Source: Beutenbergia cavernae DSM 12333 (GTDB lineage: Bacteria > Actinomycetota > Actinomycetes > Actinomycetales > Beutenbergiaceae). From it: 64,000 bases of DNA. Under the pieces are notes generated by a model. The model made no database searches, was not told the DNA's origin, and saw only the letters and a program-made list of their open reading frames with translations. Below are positions 13,483-21,711 of this stretch, piece after piece. A program made the position numbers and the translations under genes. Location of the stretch: positions 2,977,025 through 3,041,024 of the forward strand of contig NC_012669.1 of assembly GCF_000023105.1 (NCBI RefSeq), given 5' to 3'. Within the stretch, counting starts at the first letter, position 1. Each line of letters starts with the position of its first letter.

Positions 13483-15518
13483 GCGCCGCGGACGTCGACC
13501 TGACCCGCGAGCTGGACGCGGAGCGCGCGCACCTCGTCGCCGCGCGGGAGGCGCTCGGACGGATGCGGGCTCGCGCCCAGCACGTGCTCGAGATCGGCTC
13601 CGGTGTCAGCGGGGACGCGTACGCAGCGGAGCGCCTCGGCTTCGCGCTCACGCGACGGGTCGCGGAGCTGGCAGACGACCCGGGCACGCCGCTGTTCTTC
13701 GGGCGGCTCGACTTCTCGCAGCCGCCCGACGGCGAGCACCCGCGGTGCTACATCGGCCGCCGGCACGTGACCGACGAGCGGCACGACCCGCTGGTGCTGG
13801 ACTGGCGGGCACCCGTCTCGCGGGCGTTCTACCAGGCCAGCACGCGCACGCCGCACGGTGTGGCGACGCGACGCCGGTTCGGGTCGTCCGGCGGCGTGCT
13901 CACGAGCTTCGAGGACGAGCACCTCGACCGTGGGGAGTCCAGCGACGTCGCGTCGAGCCGCATCCTGACGGAGGAGATCGAGCGGCCCCGCGTCGGGCCG
14001 ATGCGGGACATCGTCGCCACCATCCAGCCCGAGCAGGACGACCTGGTGCGTGCGGCGCTGAGCACGTCCCTGTGCGTGCAGGGCGGACCGGGCACCGGGA
14101 AGACCGCTGTCGGGCTCCACCGCGCGGCCTTCCTCCTGTACACCTACCGCTCGCAGCTCGAGCGCTCCCGGGTGCTCGTCGTCGGTCCGAACAGCGCCCT
14201 GCTGGCCTACGTCAGCGGCATCCTCCCCGCGCTCGGCGAGCTCGACGCCGTACAGGTGAGCATCGATGAGGTGTACACCGCTCCGGGCGAGCCCGCCGGT
14301 GCCTCCGACCCGCCGGCGGTCGAGTCTCTCAAGCACGACGCGCGGATGGCCGAGGTGCTGCACCGGGCGCTCTGGGCGCACGTGACACCCGCCGCTGACG
14401 TGCTCGCCGTCGCCCTCGGCGCGGACCGCTACACGCTCGGCCCCACGGAGCTCGACGGCGTCGTGCGCGAGGTCCTCGACCGCTCCCCGACGTACACCGG
14501 GGGCCGCGAGCTGGTGCGGGCGCGCATCGCCGCCCGGCTCGAGCGCGCCGTCGAGCTGCGGCGCGCTGAGAGCCCTGGCGAGGCGTGGGTGCGACGGACG
14601 GCCCGCAGCCGCCCGGTGACGGCGTTCCTCACCGGCGCCTGGCCGGCCGTGACGCCAGCGCAGGTGCTGCGGCGGCTGCTCGGCGACCCGGCCGTGCTAG
14701 CCGCGGCGGCCGAGGGCGTGCTCGACGAGGCGGAGCAGGAGGTGCTCGTCTCGACCTTCCGCTCCCGCTCCCGGCGGGCGGGCTGGAGCACCGCCGACGC
14801 CCTCCTCCTGGACGAGCTCGCCGCTCTCATGGAGCGACCCGCCACATACGGGCACATCATCGTGGACGAGGCCCAGGACCTCTCGCCGATGCAGTGCCGC
14901 GCACTGGCCCGGCGCAGCACGCACGGCTCGCTGACCGTGCTCGGCGACCTCGCCCAGGGGACGACGCCGTGGGCGGCACGCACGTGGACCGACGTGCTCA
15001 CGCACCTCGGCCGAGCGGACGCCACCGTCGAGCACCTCACCACGGGATTCCGCGTGCCCGCTGTCGTGATGGACGTCGCGAACCGCCTCGTGCCGACGCT
15101 CGGCGACGACCTTCCGGTGACGCGCTCGTTGCGCCGGGACGGCGACTTCCGGGTGCGCCGCACCGGCGACCTCACCGCCGCCTACGTCGACGAGGCCCGT
15201 GCGGCGCTGGGCACGGAAGGGTCCGTCGGGCTGATCGTCCCGGACGCCGTCGCCGCGAGCGCCGGCGCGGCGCTGACAGGGAGCGGGCTCGCCTGGGGAG
15301 CCGCCGACGACCTCGAGTCGGCCGAGCGCCTCACGCTCGTCCCGGCGTCGCTCGCCAAGGGCCTGGAGTTCGACCACGTCGTCGCCGTCGAGCCGGCGCA
15401 GATCGTGGCCGCGGAGCCGCGCGGGCTGAACCGCCTCTACGTCGTCCTCACGCGGGCCGTCTCGCGTCTCGTCGTCGTGCACGCCGAGGACCTGCCGGCC
15501 GCCCTCGCCGTCGCCTGA
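13479..15518 (+). CDS. helD: HelD-family RNA polymerase recycling ATPase
   Basis: A 679-residue UvrD-like ATPase. The N-terminal coiled coil (about 5-60) is followed by the HelD signature region: PLFFGRLDF at about 70, YIGRRHV at about 91, LVLDWRAPVSRAFYQAS at about 107. Walker A is GGPGTGKTAVGLHR at about 205, Walker B IIVDEAQDLSPMQ at about 462, and the C-terminal 1A/2A motifs GLEFDHVVAVEP and LNRLYVVLTRA at about 628-655. HelD proteins pull stalled RNA polymerase off DNA; some actinobacterial relatives (HelR) protect it from rifamycins. The ATG at 13479 overlaps the leader ORF stop. Confidence 0.85.
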   Translation: MSAADVDLTRELDAERAHLVAAREALGRMRARAQHVLEIGSGVSGDAYAAERLGFALTRRVAELADDPGTPLFFGRLDFSQPPDGEHPRCYIGRRHVTDERHDPLVLDWRAPVSRAFYQASTRTPHGVATRRRFGSSGGVLTSFEDEHLDRGESSDVASSRILTEEIERPRVGPMRDIVATIQPEQDDLVRAALSTSLCVQGGPGTGKTAVGLHRAAFLLYTYRSQLERSRVLVVGPNSALLAYVSGILPALGELDAVQVSIDEVYTAPGEPAGASDPPAVESLKHDARMAEVLHRALWAHVTPAADVLAVALGADRYTLGPTELDGVVREVLDRSPTYTGGRELVRARIAARLERAVELRRAESPGEAWVRRTARSRPVTAFLTGAWPAVTPAQVLRRLLGDPAVLAAAAEGVLDEAEQEVLVSTFRSRSRRAGWSTADALLLDELAALMERPATYGHIIVDEAQDLSPMQCRALARRSTHGSLTVLGDLAQGTTPWAARTWTDVLTHLGRADATVEHLTTGFRVPAVVMDVANRLVPTLGDDLPVTRSLRRDGDFRVRRTGDLTAAYVDEARAALGTEGSVGLIVPDAVAASAGAALTGSGLAWGAADDLESAERLTLVPASLAKGLEFDHVVAVEPAQIVAAEPRGLNRLYVVLTRAVSRLVVVHAEDLPAALAVA

Positions 15519-15527
15519 CCCCGCTCG

Positions 15528-17717
15528 TCACAGCAGATCCGCGAGGAGCCGCGCCGACCGCGCCGCGCCGTCGGTCTCCACGGGGCGGTAGTCGATGTCC
15601 CGGCCCAGCTCCTTGACGAGCGCCTCCGCGAGGCCGTCGGCGTCGGTCGCGGCGGCGTAGGGCAGGTGGGTGCCCGCGCGGTAGCGCTCTAGCCGGTGCC
15701 GCACGTGGAAGTTCTGCTCGAAGTGGTGCTCGAGCGGCACGTACAGGAACGGCCGCCGAAGCGCCGTCAGCTCCATGCACGTCGTCAGCCCGCCCTGCAC
15801 GACGGCGACGTCGGACGCGGCGAGGAGCGCCGTGAGGTCGCCGCGGTATCCGTGCAGGCGGACGCCGCGACGTCGCGGGAGCGTGCGCGGATCGATGCGC
15901 GGGCCGGTGACGATCTCGAACCGGAGACCGGGCGCCAGCCGGCGCGCCACGGGCACCGCGTCCAGCACGCGCCGCAGCAGGTCGCCCCCGACGCCGGACC
16001 CGCCCACCGTGACGACGCACACCTGCTCGTCCGGCCGGTAGCCCAGGCGCTCGCGGATCTCCTCACGCTCCCCCAGCTCGCCCGGGTCGAAGCCCGTCAC
16101 GTAGCCGGCGAAGGAGAAGTTGTCCTGCACCCAGCCGCGGATCTCCGGGAGATCCGGGCCGAACCGGTCGGGGACGACGTCGTCCGCGCTCCCGACGAAG
16201 ATCGACGCGTCGCGGAGACGGCGGTACCGCGCCCGGTGCTCGATCATCTCCGCGTTGTAGTCGGCGGTGAGCGCACTTTCGTGCGCCCCGCCGTCCGGCA
16301 TGGGCAACCACCCGACGAAGTCGGTGAACCAGGCGTAGGCCGAGCGCTTGAGCTCGGGGTTCTCGTGCAGGAAGTAGTCGACGTCCCACGCCTCGTCGCC
16401 GATCACGAGGTCGTAGTTCTCGGTCTCGGTCACCTCGTCGAACGTCATGAAGTTGCTGACGAGGATCTCGTCCATCCGCCGGATCGCGGCGAACGCATGC
16501 AGGTCGTGCTCGCCCGACTCGTGCTCGATGTGGCCGGACTCGCTCGCCAGATGGGCCGACGCCGGGTGGACGCGCTCGCCGGCGGCATCGAGAACTCGCG
16601 TGACGGGTTCCTGCGCCAACCAGTCGATCTCGAGCTCGGGGTGCAGGGCGCGGAGCTCCCGGGCGACGGCGAGGTCCCGCCGGGCGTGGCCGAGGCCGAT
16701 GGGTGACGAGATGTAGAGCGCGCGCGCCCGGCGGTTCCGCCCGCGCGTCCACCGACGGGGTGCCGATGTCGGCGCGAGGCTCTCGGCGAACCGCCGGATC
16801 TCGTGGTTGACGAGAACGGGGTCCCGGAGATTCGGCCCGTGCCCGCCGCCTTCCACGCGGACGATCGTCCCGCCCGTCAGCTCGGCCAGGCGCTCCCCGT
16901 ACTGGATCCCGCGCACGCGGTCGTCGGTGCCGTGCACGACGAGCACCGGGCACCGCACCTGCTCGCAGAGCGGCTCGATCAGGTCGCACACGGCGCCGTC
17001 GCACCCGAGGCGGCCGGCGGTCGTGTCGGCGAGCGTGGCCGGGCTGATCTCGTGACCCCAGGCGACGGCGTCCTCGATCTGCTTCGTCGAGTGCGGCTCG
17101 CTGAACATCTCGCCGAAGAAGAACCGCAGGAACGTGTCGTAGTCGTCGTCGTCGCCCTCGGTCCAGAAGTAGCGGTTGTACATCGCCCAGCCGTCGTGGT
17201 GGGAGTACCTGGCGTCCCAGGCGTACGTGTCGCGGTGCGAGCGCGGCACGTCGAACCCGCACGACGGCGCGATCGCGACGATGCCCTGCACGCGGCCGGG
17301 GTTCTCCGCGGCGACGTGGACGGCCCACGCCACCCCGCACGACAACCCCACGAGCGCCGCACGCTCGATGCCGGCGGCGTCCATCACGGCGACGGCGTCG
17401 GCGGCGTACTCGGCGTTCGTGTACGCCGCCGCACCTTCAGGGCGCCCGGAGGCACCGCTCCCCCGTCCGTCGAACGTGACGACCCGGAAGTGCCGCGCCA
17501 GGTAGGGCACCTGCGCCTTCCAGATGCGCGAGGGCACGATCGACCACGTCGGCAGCAGCAGCAGGGTCTGCGCGCCCGGCTGCCCGTAGGACTCCCACGC
17601 GAGCGCCACGCCGTCGCGCTCGACCACCCCCGCCGCGTCCGGCAGCCGGGCACGGCTGGCCGGGTCGCGCGCGTCGCCGAGCCGGGCCGGGGGTGTCTCC
17701 GATTCGGTCGCGCTCAC
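15528..17717 (-). CDS. Alpha/beta hydrolase-glycosyltransferase fusion protein
   Basis: A 729-residue two-domain protein. Residues about 25-320 form an alpha/beta hydrolase: LLLPTWSIVPSR, then FDGRGSGASGRP, nucleophile-elbow-like GLSCGVAWAVH (Cys where Ser is usual, at about 128), VVHGTDDRV and the His in GGGHGPN near 300. After an Arg-rich linker, about 345-729 is a GT-B glycosyltransferase: YISSPIGLGHARRDLAVA, SGVGGDLLRRVLDAVPVARR, and a C-terminal nucleotide-sugar site VVQGGLTTCMELTALRRPFL. The GTG at 17717 overlaps the methyltransferase stop as GTGA, so the two proteins probably act together. Substrates unknown. Confidence 0.75.
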   Translation of the reverse strand: MSATESETPPARLGDARDPASRARLPDAAGVVERDGVALAWESYGQPGAQTLLLLPTWSIVPSRIWKAQVPYLARHFRVVTFDGRGSGASGRPEGAAAYTNAEYAADAVAVMDAAGIERAALVGLSCGVAWAVHVAAENPGRVQGIVAIAPSCGFDVPRSHRDTYAWDARYSHHDGWAMYNRYFWTEGDDDDYDTFLRFFFGEMFSEPHSTKQIEDAVAWGHEISPATLADTTAGRLGCDGAVCDLIEPLCEQVRCPVLVVHGTDDRVRGIQYGERLAELTGGTIVRVEGGGHGPNLRDPVLVNHEIRRFAESLAPTSAPRRWTRGRNRRARALYISSPIGLGHARRDLAVARELRALHPELEIDWLAQEPVTRVLDAAGERVHPASAHLASESGHIEHESGEHDLHAFAAIRRMDEILVSNFMTFDEVTETENYDLVIGDEAWDVDYFLHENPELKRSAYAWFTDFVGWLPMPDGGAHESALTADYNAEMIEHRARYRRLRDASIFVGSADDVVPDRFGPDLPEIRGWVQDNFSFAGYVTGFDPGELGEREEIRERLGYRPDEQVCVVTVGGSGVGGDLLRRVLDAVPVARRLAPGLRFEIVTGPRIDPRTLPRRRGVRLHGYRGDLTALLAASDVAVVQGGLTTCMELTALRRPFLYVPLEHHFEQNFHVRHRLERYRAGTHLPYAAATDADGLAEALVKELGRDIDYRPVETDGAARSARLLADLL

Positions 17718-18790
17718 TTCCTGACCTCGAGCACGTTGTTGAACGGCGTCTGGGCGGCGACGCGGAAGCTGGTGAAGCCTGCCGCGGTCACGATGTCGCG
17801 GATCTTGGCCGGACCGGCCTGGGTCCCGATGGCGAGGCCGACGTCCTGCGAGAGCGACGACGGCGTGCAGAGCAGCGTGGAGAACCCATAGTAGGCCCGC
17901 CCGACCGGGTTGAAGTTGTCCTCGACCCGGTCCCCTGCCGCCGGCTCGACGATCATCCAGGTGCCTTCCTCGGCCAGCGCGGCGTGCACGTGCCGGGCCG
18001 TGCCGACCGGGTCGCCCATGTCGTGCAGCGCGTCGAACGTGGTGACGAGGTCGAAGCCCGTACCGGTGAACTCGCCTCCTGAGGCCACCTCGAGCGACAC
18101 GCGAGAGCTCAGGCCCGCGTCCTCGATGCGCTGACGTGCCGTGTCGATCGACGCGGCGTGCGCGTCCGAGCCCACGAACGTCGACTGCGGGAAGGCTTCG
18201 GCCATGATGACGGTCGACGAGCCGTGGCCGCACCCCAGGTCGGCCACACGTGCCCCGGCCTCGAGCTTCGCGACCACGCCGTCGAGCGCGGGGAGCCAGG
18301 AGCTCACGAGATTGGCGACGTAGCCCGGCCGGAAGAACCGCTCGCACCCCACGTGGACGTCGGTGCTGTGGTCTCCCCAGGCCAGCCCGTCTCCGTCGCG
18401 CGCGAGCTCGAAGATCCGGCTCGCATCGCTCACCGTGCCGAACGCGATCTGGAAGAAGCCGGGCAGGAACGCGGGCGACGACTCGTCGGCGAGGGCGATC
18501 GCGTGCTCGGGCGGCAGCGTGTACTCACCCGTCGCGCTGTCGTAGGTCACGAAGCCGCCGGCCGCCTGCGCGTTGAGCCACTCGCGCGCATACTTCTCGC
18601 CGGTCTCCGTGCGCGCGGCGAGCTCCGGTGCCGCGAGCGGGCCGTAGTCGGCCAGCGCGCGGTAGTAGCCGAGGCGGTCACCCATGACGACGAGCGCACA
18701 GTTCAGGGTGGCGCCGACCTCGTCGACGGCCCGGAACACGAAGCTCATCAGCTTGCCCTCGTCGATGACGGCGGTGTCGGTGGTGGTCAT
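17714..18790 (-). CDS. Rv2258c-like SAM-dependent methyltransferase
   Basis: A 358-residue methyltransferase. The N-terminal winged-helix/dimerisation domain (about 10-100) includes LVVMGDRLGYYRAL and EWLNAQAAGGFVTYD. The SAM-binding motif VADLGCGHGSSTVIMA lies at about 180, and later come FDALHDMGDPVG and VEPAAGDRVEDN. The pattern matches the mycobacterial Rv2258c-type family, whose substrates are not established. The ATG at 18790 has GAGAGGAA about 5 nt upstream. It is first in a two-gene operon with the hydrolase-glycosyltransferase fusion and divergent from a LAL regulator. Confidence 0.85.
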   Translation of the reverse strand: MTTTDTAVIDEGKLMSFVFRAVDEVGATLNCALVVMGDRLGYYRALADYGPLAAPELAARTETGEKYAREWLNAQAAGGFVTYDSATGEYTLPPEHAIALADESSPAFLPGFFQIAFGTVSDASRIFELARDGDGLAWGDHSTDVHVGCERFFRPGYVANLVSSWLPALDGVVAKLEAGARVADLGCGHGSSTVIMAEAFPQSTFVGSDAHAASIDTARQRIEDAGLSSRVSLEVASGGEFTGTGFDLVTTFDALHDMGDPVGTARHVHAALAEEGTWMIVEPAAGDRVEDNFNPVGRAYYGFSTLLCTPSSLSQDVGLAIGTQAGPAKIRDIVTAAGFTSFRVAAQTPFNNVLEVRK

Positions 18791-18942
18791 GGCGGTTCCT
18801 CTCGGGCGCGACCGGCGACCGATTCGCCGGCTGCTCGACGAGAATCCGCCGCGCTCGTCACGGAGGGCATCCGGGGACCCCCCTAGTCGTGCGCGAGGCG
18901 ATCGATGCCCGCGCTGCCCGGGTACCGGGGCCACGGCGCTCC

Positions 18943-18948
18943 TAGACT
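18943..18948 (+). promoter_or_regulatory. -10 box of LAL regulator gene
   Basis: TAGACT ends 9 nt before ATG 18958; no Shine-Dalgarno sequence, so the transcript is leaderless or nearly so. Confidence 0.45.
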
Positions 18949-18957
18949 CGATCCGCC

Positions 18958-21690
18958 ATGTTGCTGGGGCGGGAGGACGACCAGCGCGCCATCGACGCGC
19001 TGATCGCCGCTGCCCGGTTGGGCTCGGGCGGCGCGCTCGTGGTGACCGGCGACGCCGGGATCGGCAAGAGCGCCCTGCTCGACGACGCCGTGGCCCGTGC
19101 CGAGGGGTTCCAGGTGCTGCGGGTCACGGGCACGGAAGCGGAGCGCGACCTCCCGTTCGCCGGGCTCGCCGAGCTGCTCCGGCCGGTCACCGACCGGATC
19201 GAGGACCTGCCGCACCCGCAGGCCACGGCGCTGGCCACCGCCCTGGCTCTGCGCGACGGCGACGAGGTCGACCGGTTCGCGGTCTCCGCCGGGGTGCTGA
19301 CGCTCGTCGCGTCGCTGGCGGAACGACGCCCGGTGCTCGGGGTCGTCGACGACGCGCTGCTGCTGGATCGTCCGTCGGCGGAGGCGATCGCCTTCACGTG
19401 CCGGCGTCTGCTGGCCGACGCCGTGCTCGTGCTCGTCGCGGTCCGCGATCCAGATGCGGCGCCGTGGTCCTCCGCGACGCCGCACCGACGCACGCTCGCG
19501 CCGCTCGCCCCGGACGCCGCGGAGCTGCTCGCCGAGGCCGCGGCGCCCGCCGGTCTGGACCCTCACCAGCGACGACTCGTGCTCGAGCTCGCCGAGGGCA
19601 ACCCGCTGGCGGTGCGCGAGCTCGTCCGGGATCCCGGGCGCCTCATCGGGCCGGTTCCCGATGCCCCGCCGCTCGTGCCCCAGGTGCTCGCCGAGGCGTT
19701 CGGTGAGCGCCTGTCGAGGCTGGCCCCGCAGGACGTGGCCGTGCTCCTGGCGGCGGCCGTCGCCGCCGGCGACCTCGCCGTGGTGGCCCGGGCCTGCGCC
19801 GCCGACGCGCTCGACCTGCATGCCCTCGAACGGGCGGAGCACCTCGGCCTGCTCACCGTCACGAGCGCACGCGTCGCCTTCTCGCACCCGCTCGTGCGCT
19901 CCGCCGTCTACGCCGCCGCGAGCACGGAAGACCGGCGCCGCACCCACCGCATCGTCGCCGACGTGCTCCCGGCGGGAGACGCGGACCGCCGGGCCTGGCA
20001 CCGGTCCGCAGCCGCGCTCGGGCCCGACGCCGCCGTCGCGGACGAGGTCGAGGCCGTCGGGCGCCGCGCCGCGCGCCGCGGCGCCCACGCCGTCGCGGCC
20101 ACCGCCCACGAGCGCGCAGCACACCTCTCGACGTCCGAGACGGTGCGCGCACGCCGCTTCCTGGCCGCCGGCGACGCCGCCGCGTCGGCCGGTGAGGACG
20201 CCAACGCCCTCGTGCTGCTCGATCAGGCTCTCCGCCACGATCCCTCACCCCACGTCGCGGCCCGTGCCCGGCTCGTCGAAGGGACGGCTGCCGCGCGTGG
20301 CGGGCACCTCCGCGACGCCCGCGACGTACTCACCGCCGGCGGCGCCGAGGCTGCCGACGCCGCCCCCGGCCTCGCGCTGCGGATGTACGCGGAAGCGGTG
20401 GACGCGTGCCTCTACCTCCTGGACGTCCCGGGCGCGGTGCGAGCCGCCGACGCGATCGAGCGCCTCCTGGCGGCCGGCGAGACGGACGACGACGCGTCGG
20501 CGGTCGCCGTCGCATCCGTCGCCGTCGGGATGGCCAGGATCCTCGCCGGCGGAGGGGGCATCGCACCGATCCGCCGCGGCGTCCAGCTCCTGGCGACGTT
20601 GCCGACGCGTGACGTCCCGCCGGGATGGGACGTGATCGGCTCGCTGTTCCTCCGCGAGAGCGGAGCAGCCCGGTCGCTCGTCGCGGACGCGCTCGAGCAG
20701 GGCCGCGCGGCGGGCGCCGTCGGTACCCTCCCGCACCTCCTGCACCACGTGGCCAGGGACGACGCGACGACCGACCGCTGGCAGCAGGCCGCGGCCGGCT
20801 ACGGGGAGGCGATCTCGCTCGCCCGCGAGTTCGGCCAGGTCACGGAGCTCGCGGCGTCGCTCGCCGGGCTCGCGTGGGTCATGGCGCGCCAAGGGCGGAC
20901 CGCCGAGTGTCTGGCTGCCGTCGACCAGGCACGGCAGCTCGACGCCGCTGACGACGTCCGGATGGGTGAGGCGTGGATCCGGTTCGCCGTGGCGGAGCTG
21001 CACCTCGGCGCCGGCGAGGTGACCACGGCGATCGAGGAGTTCGCCGGCGTCACGGCGTGGCTGGAGGACCTCGGGGTCGCCGACGTCGACCTCTCCCCCG
21101 TCCCGGAGCTCGTGGAGGCGCTGTGTCGCGGCGGCCGGTCCGACGAGGCACTCCCCTTCGCCGTGCCGTACCTCGAGCAGGCGGAGCGCAAGGGGCAGCC
21201 CTGGTCGCTCGCACGCGCCGCTCGCGTGCGTGGCCTGCTCGCTCCCGTCGACGACGTCGACGGCCCGTTCGCCCAGGCGCTGGAGCTGCACGCCGGCACG
21301 CTCGACGTGTTCGAGGTGGCCCGCACGCACCTCGTGTACGGCGAACGGCTCCGCCGCGCGCGTCGCAGCGTCGACGCCAGGGTCCACCTCCGCGAGGCGC
21401 TGGAGACGTTCCATCGCCTGGGTGCCGCGGCATGGGCGGACATCGCCACGGCCGAGCTGAACGCGACCGGCCTGAGCGTGCGCCGCCGCGAGGCCGGCCC
21501 GGTCACGGAGCTGACGCCGCGCGAGCTGCAGATCGCGCTGCTCCTGGCCGACGGGAGGACGACCCGCGAGGCCGCGGGTGCCCTCTTCCTCAGTCCGAAG
21601 ACCGTCGAGTACCACCTCCGCCACGTCTACACGAAGCTCGGGATCGGCTCCCGGCGAGAGCTCGCCGCAGCGCTGCGCGAGTCGCCCTGA
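18958..21690 (+). CDS. LuxR-type large ATP-binding (LAL) regulator
   Basis: A 910-residue regulator. It has an N-terminal STAND/AAA ATPase (Walker A GDAGIGKSALL at about 31-41, Walker B-like VLGVVDDALLLD at about 124), a long helical repeat region (TPR-like, about 350-800) and a C-terminal LuxR helix-turn-helix (about 852-908, LTPRELQIALLLADGRTTRE and KTVEYHLRHVYTKLGIGSR). LAL proteins are ATP-dependent activators, often pathway-specific in actinobacterial secondary metabolism or sugar use. It is divergent from the methyltransferase/fusion operon, its most likely target. Confidence 0.9.
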   Translation: MLLGREDDQRAIDALIAAARLGSGGALVVTGDAGIGKSALLDDAVARAEGFQVLRVTGTEAERDLPFAGLAELLRPVTDRIEDLPHPQATALATALALRDGDEVDRFAVSAGVLTLVASLAERRPVLGVVDDALLLDRPSAEAIAFTCRRLLADAVLVLVAVRDPDAAPWSSATPHRRTLAPLAPDAAELLAEAAAPAGLDPHQRRLVLELAEGNPLAVRELVRDPGRLIGPVPDAPPLVPQVLAEAFGERLSRLAPQDVAVLLAAAVAAGDLAVVARACAADALDLHALERAEHLGLLTVTSARVAFSHPLVRSAVYAAASTEDRRRTHRIVADVLPAGDADRRAWHRSAAALGPDAAVADEVEAVGRRAARRGAHAVAATAHERAAHLSTSETVRARRFLAAGDAAASAGEDANALVLLDQALRHDPSPHVAARARLVEGTAAARGGHLRDARDVLTAGGAEAADAAPGLALRMYAEAVDACLYLLDVPGAVRAADAIERLLAAGETDDDASAVAVASVAVGMARILAGGGGIAPIRRGVQLLATLPTRDVPPGWDVIGSLFLRESGAARSLVADALEQGRAAGAVGTLPHLLHHVARDDATTDRWQQAAAGYGEAISLAREFGQVTELAASLAGLAWVMARQGRTAECLAAVDQARQLDAADDVRMGEAWIRFAVAELHLGAGEVTTAIEEFAGVTAWLEDLGVADVDLSPVPELVEALCRGGRSDEALPFAVPYLEQAERKGQPWSLARAARVRGLLAPVDDVDGPFAQALELHAGTLDVFEVARTHLVYGERLRRARRSVDARVHLREALETFHRLGAAAWADIATAELNATGLSVRRREAGPVTELTPRELQIALLLADGRTTREAAGALFLSPKTVEYHLRHVYTKLGIGSRRELAAALRESP

Positions 21691-21711
21691 GCACCCCGGG
21701 GGGCAGGCCGC

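Noticed and set aside
15528-18347. A 939-codon frame suggesting a larger fusion with the methyltransferase region
   Set aside because: Its first 210 codons are an out-of-frame shadow of the methyltransferase gene. The GTGA junction at 17714-17717 gives the real start.
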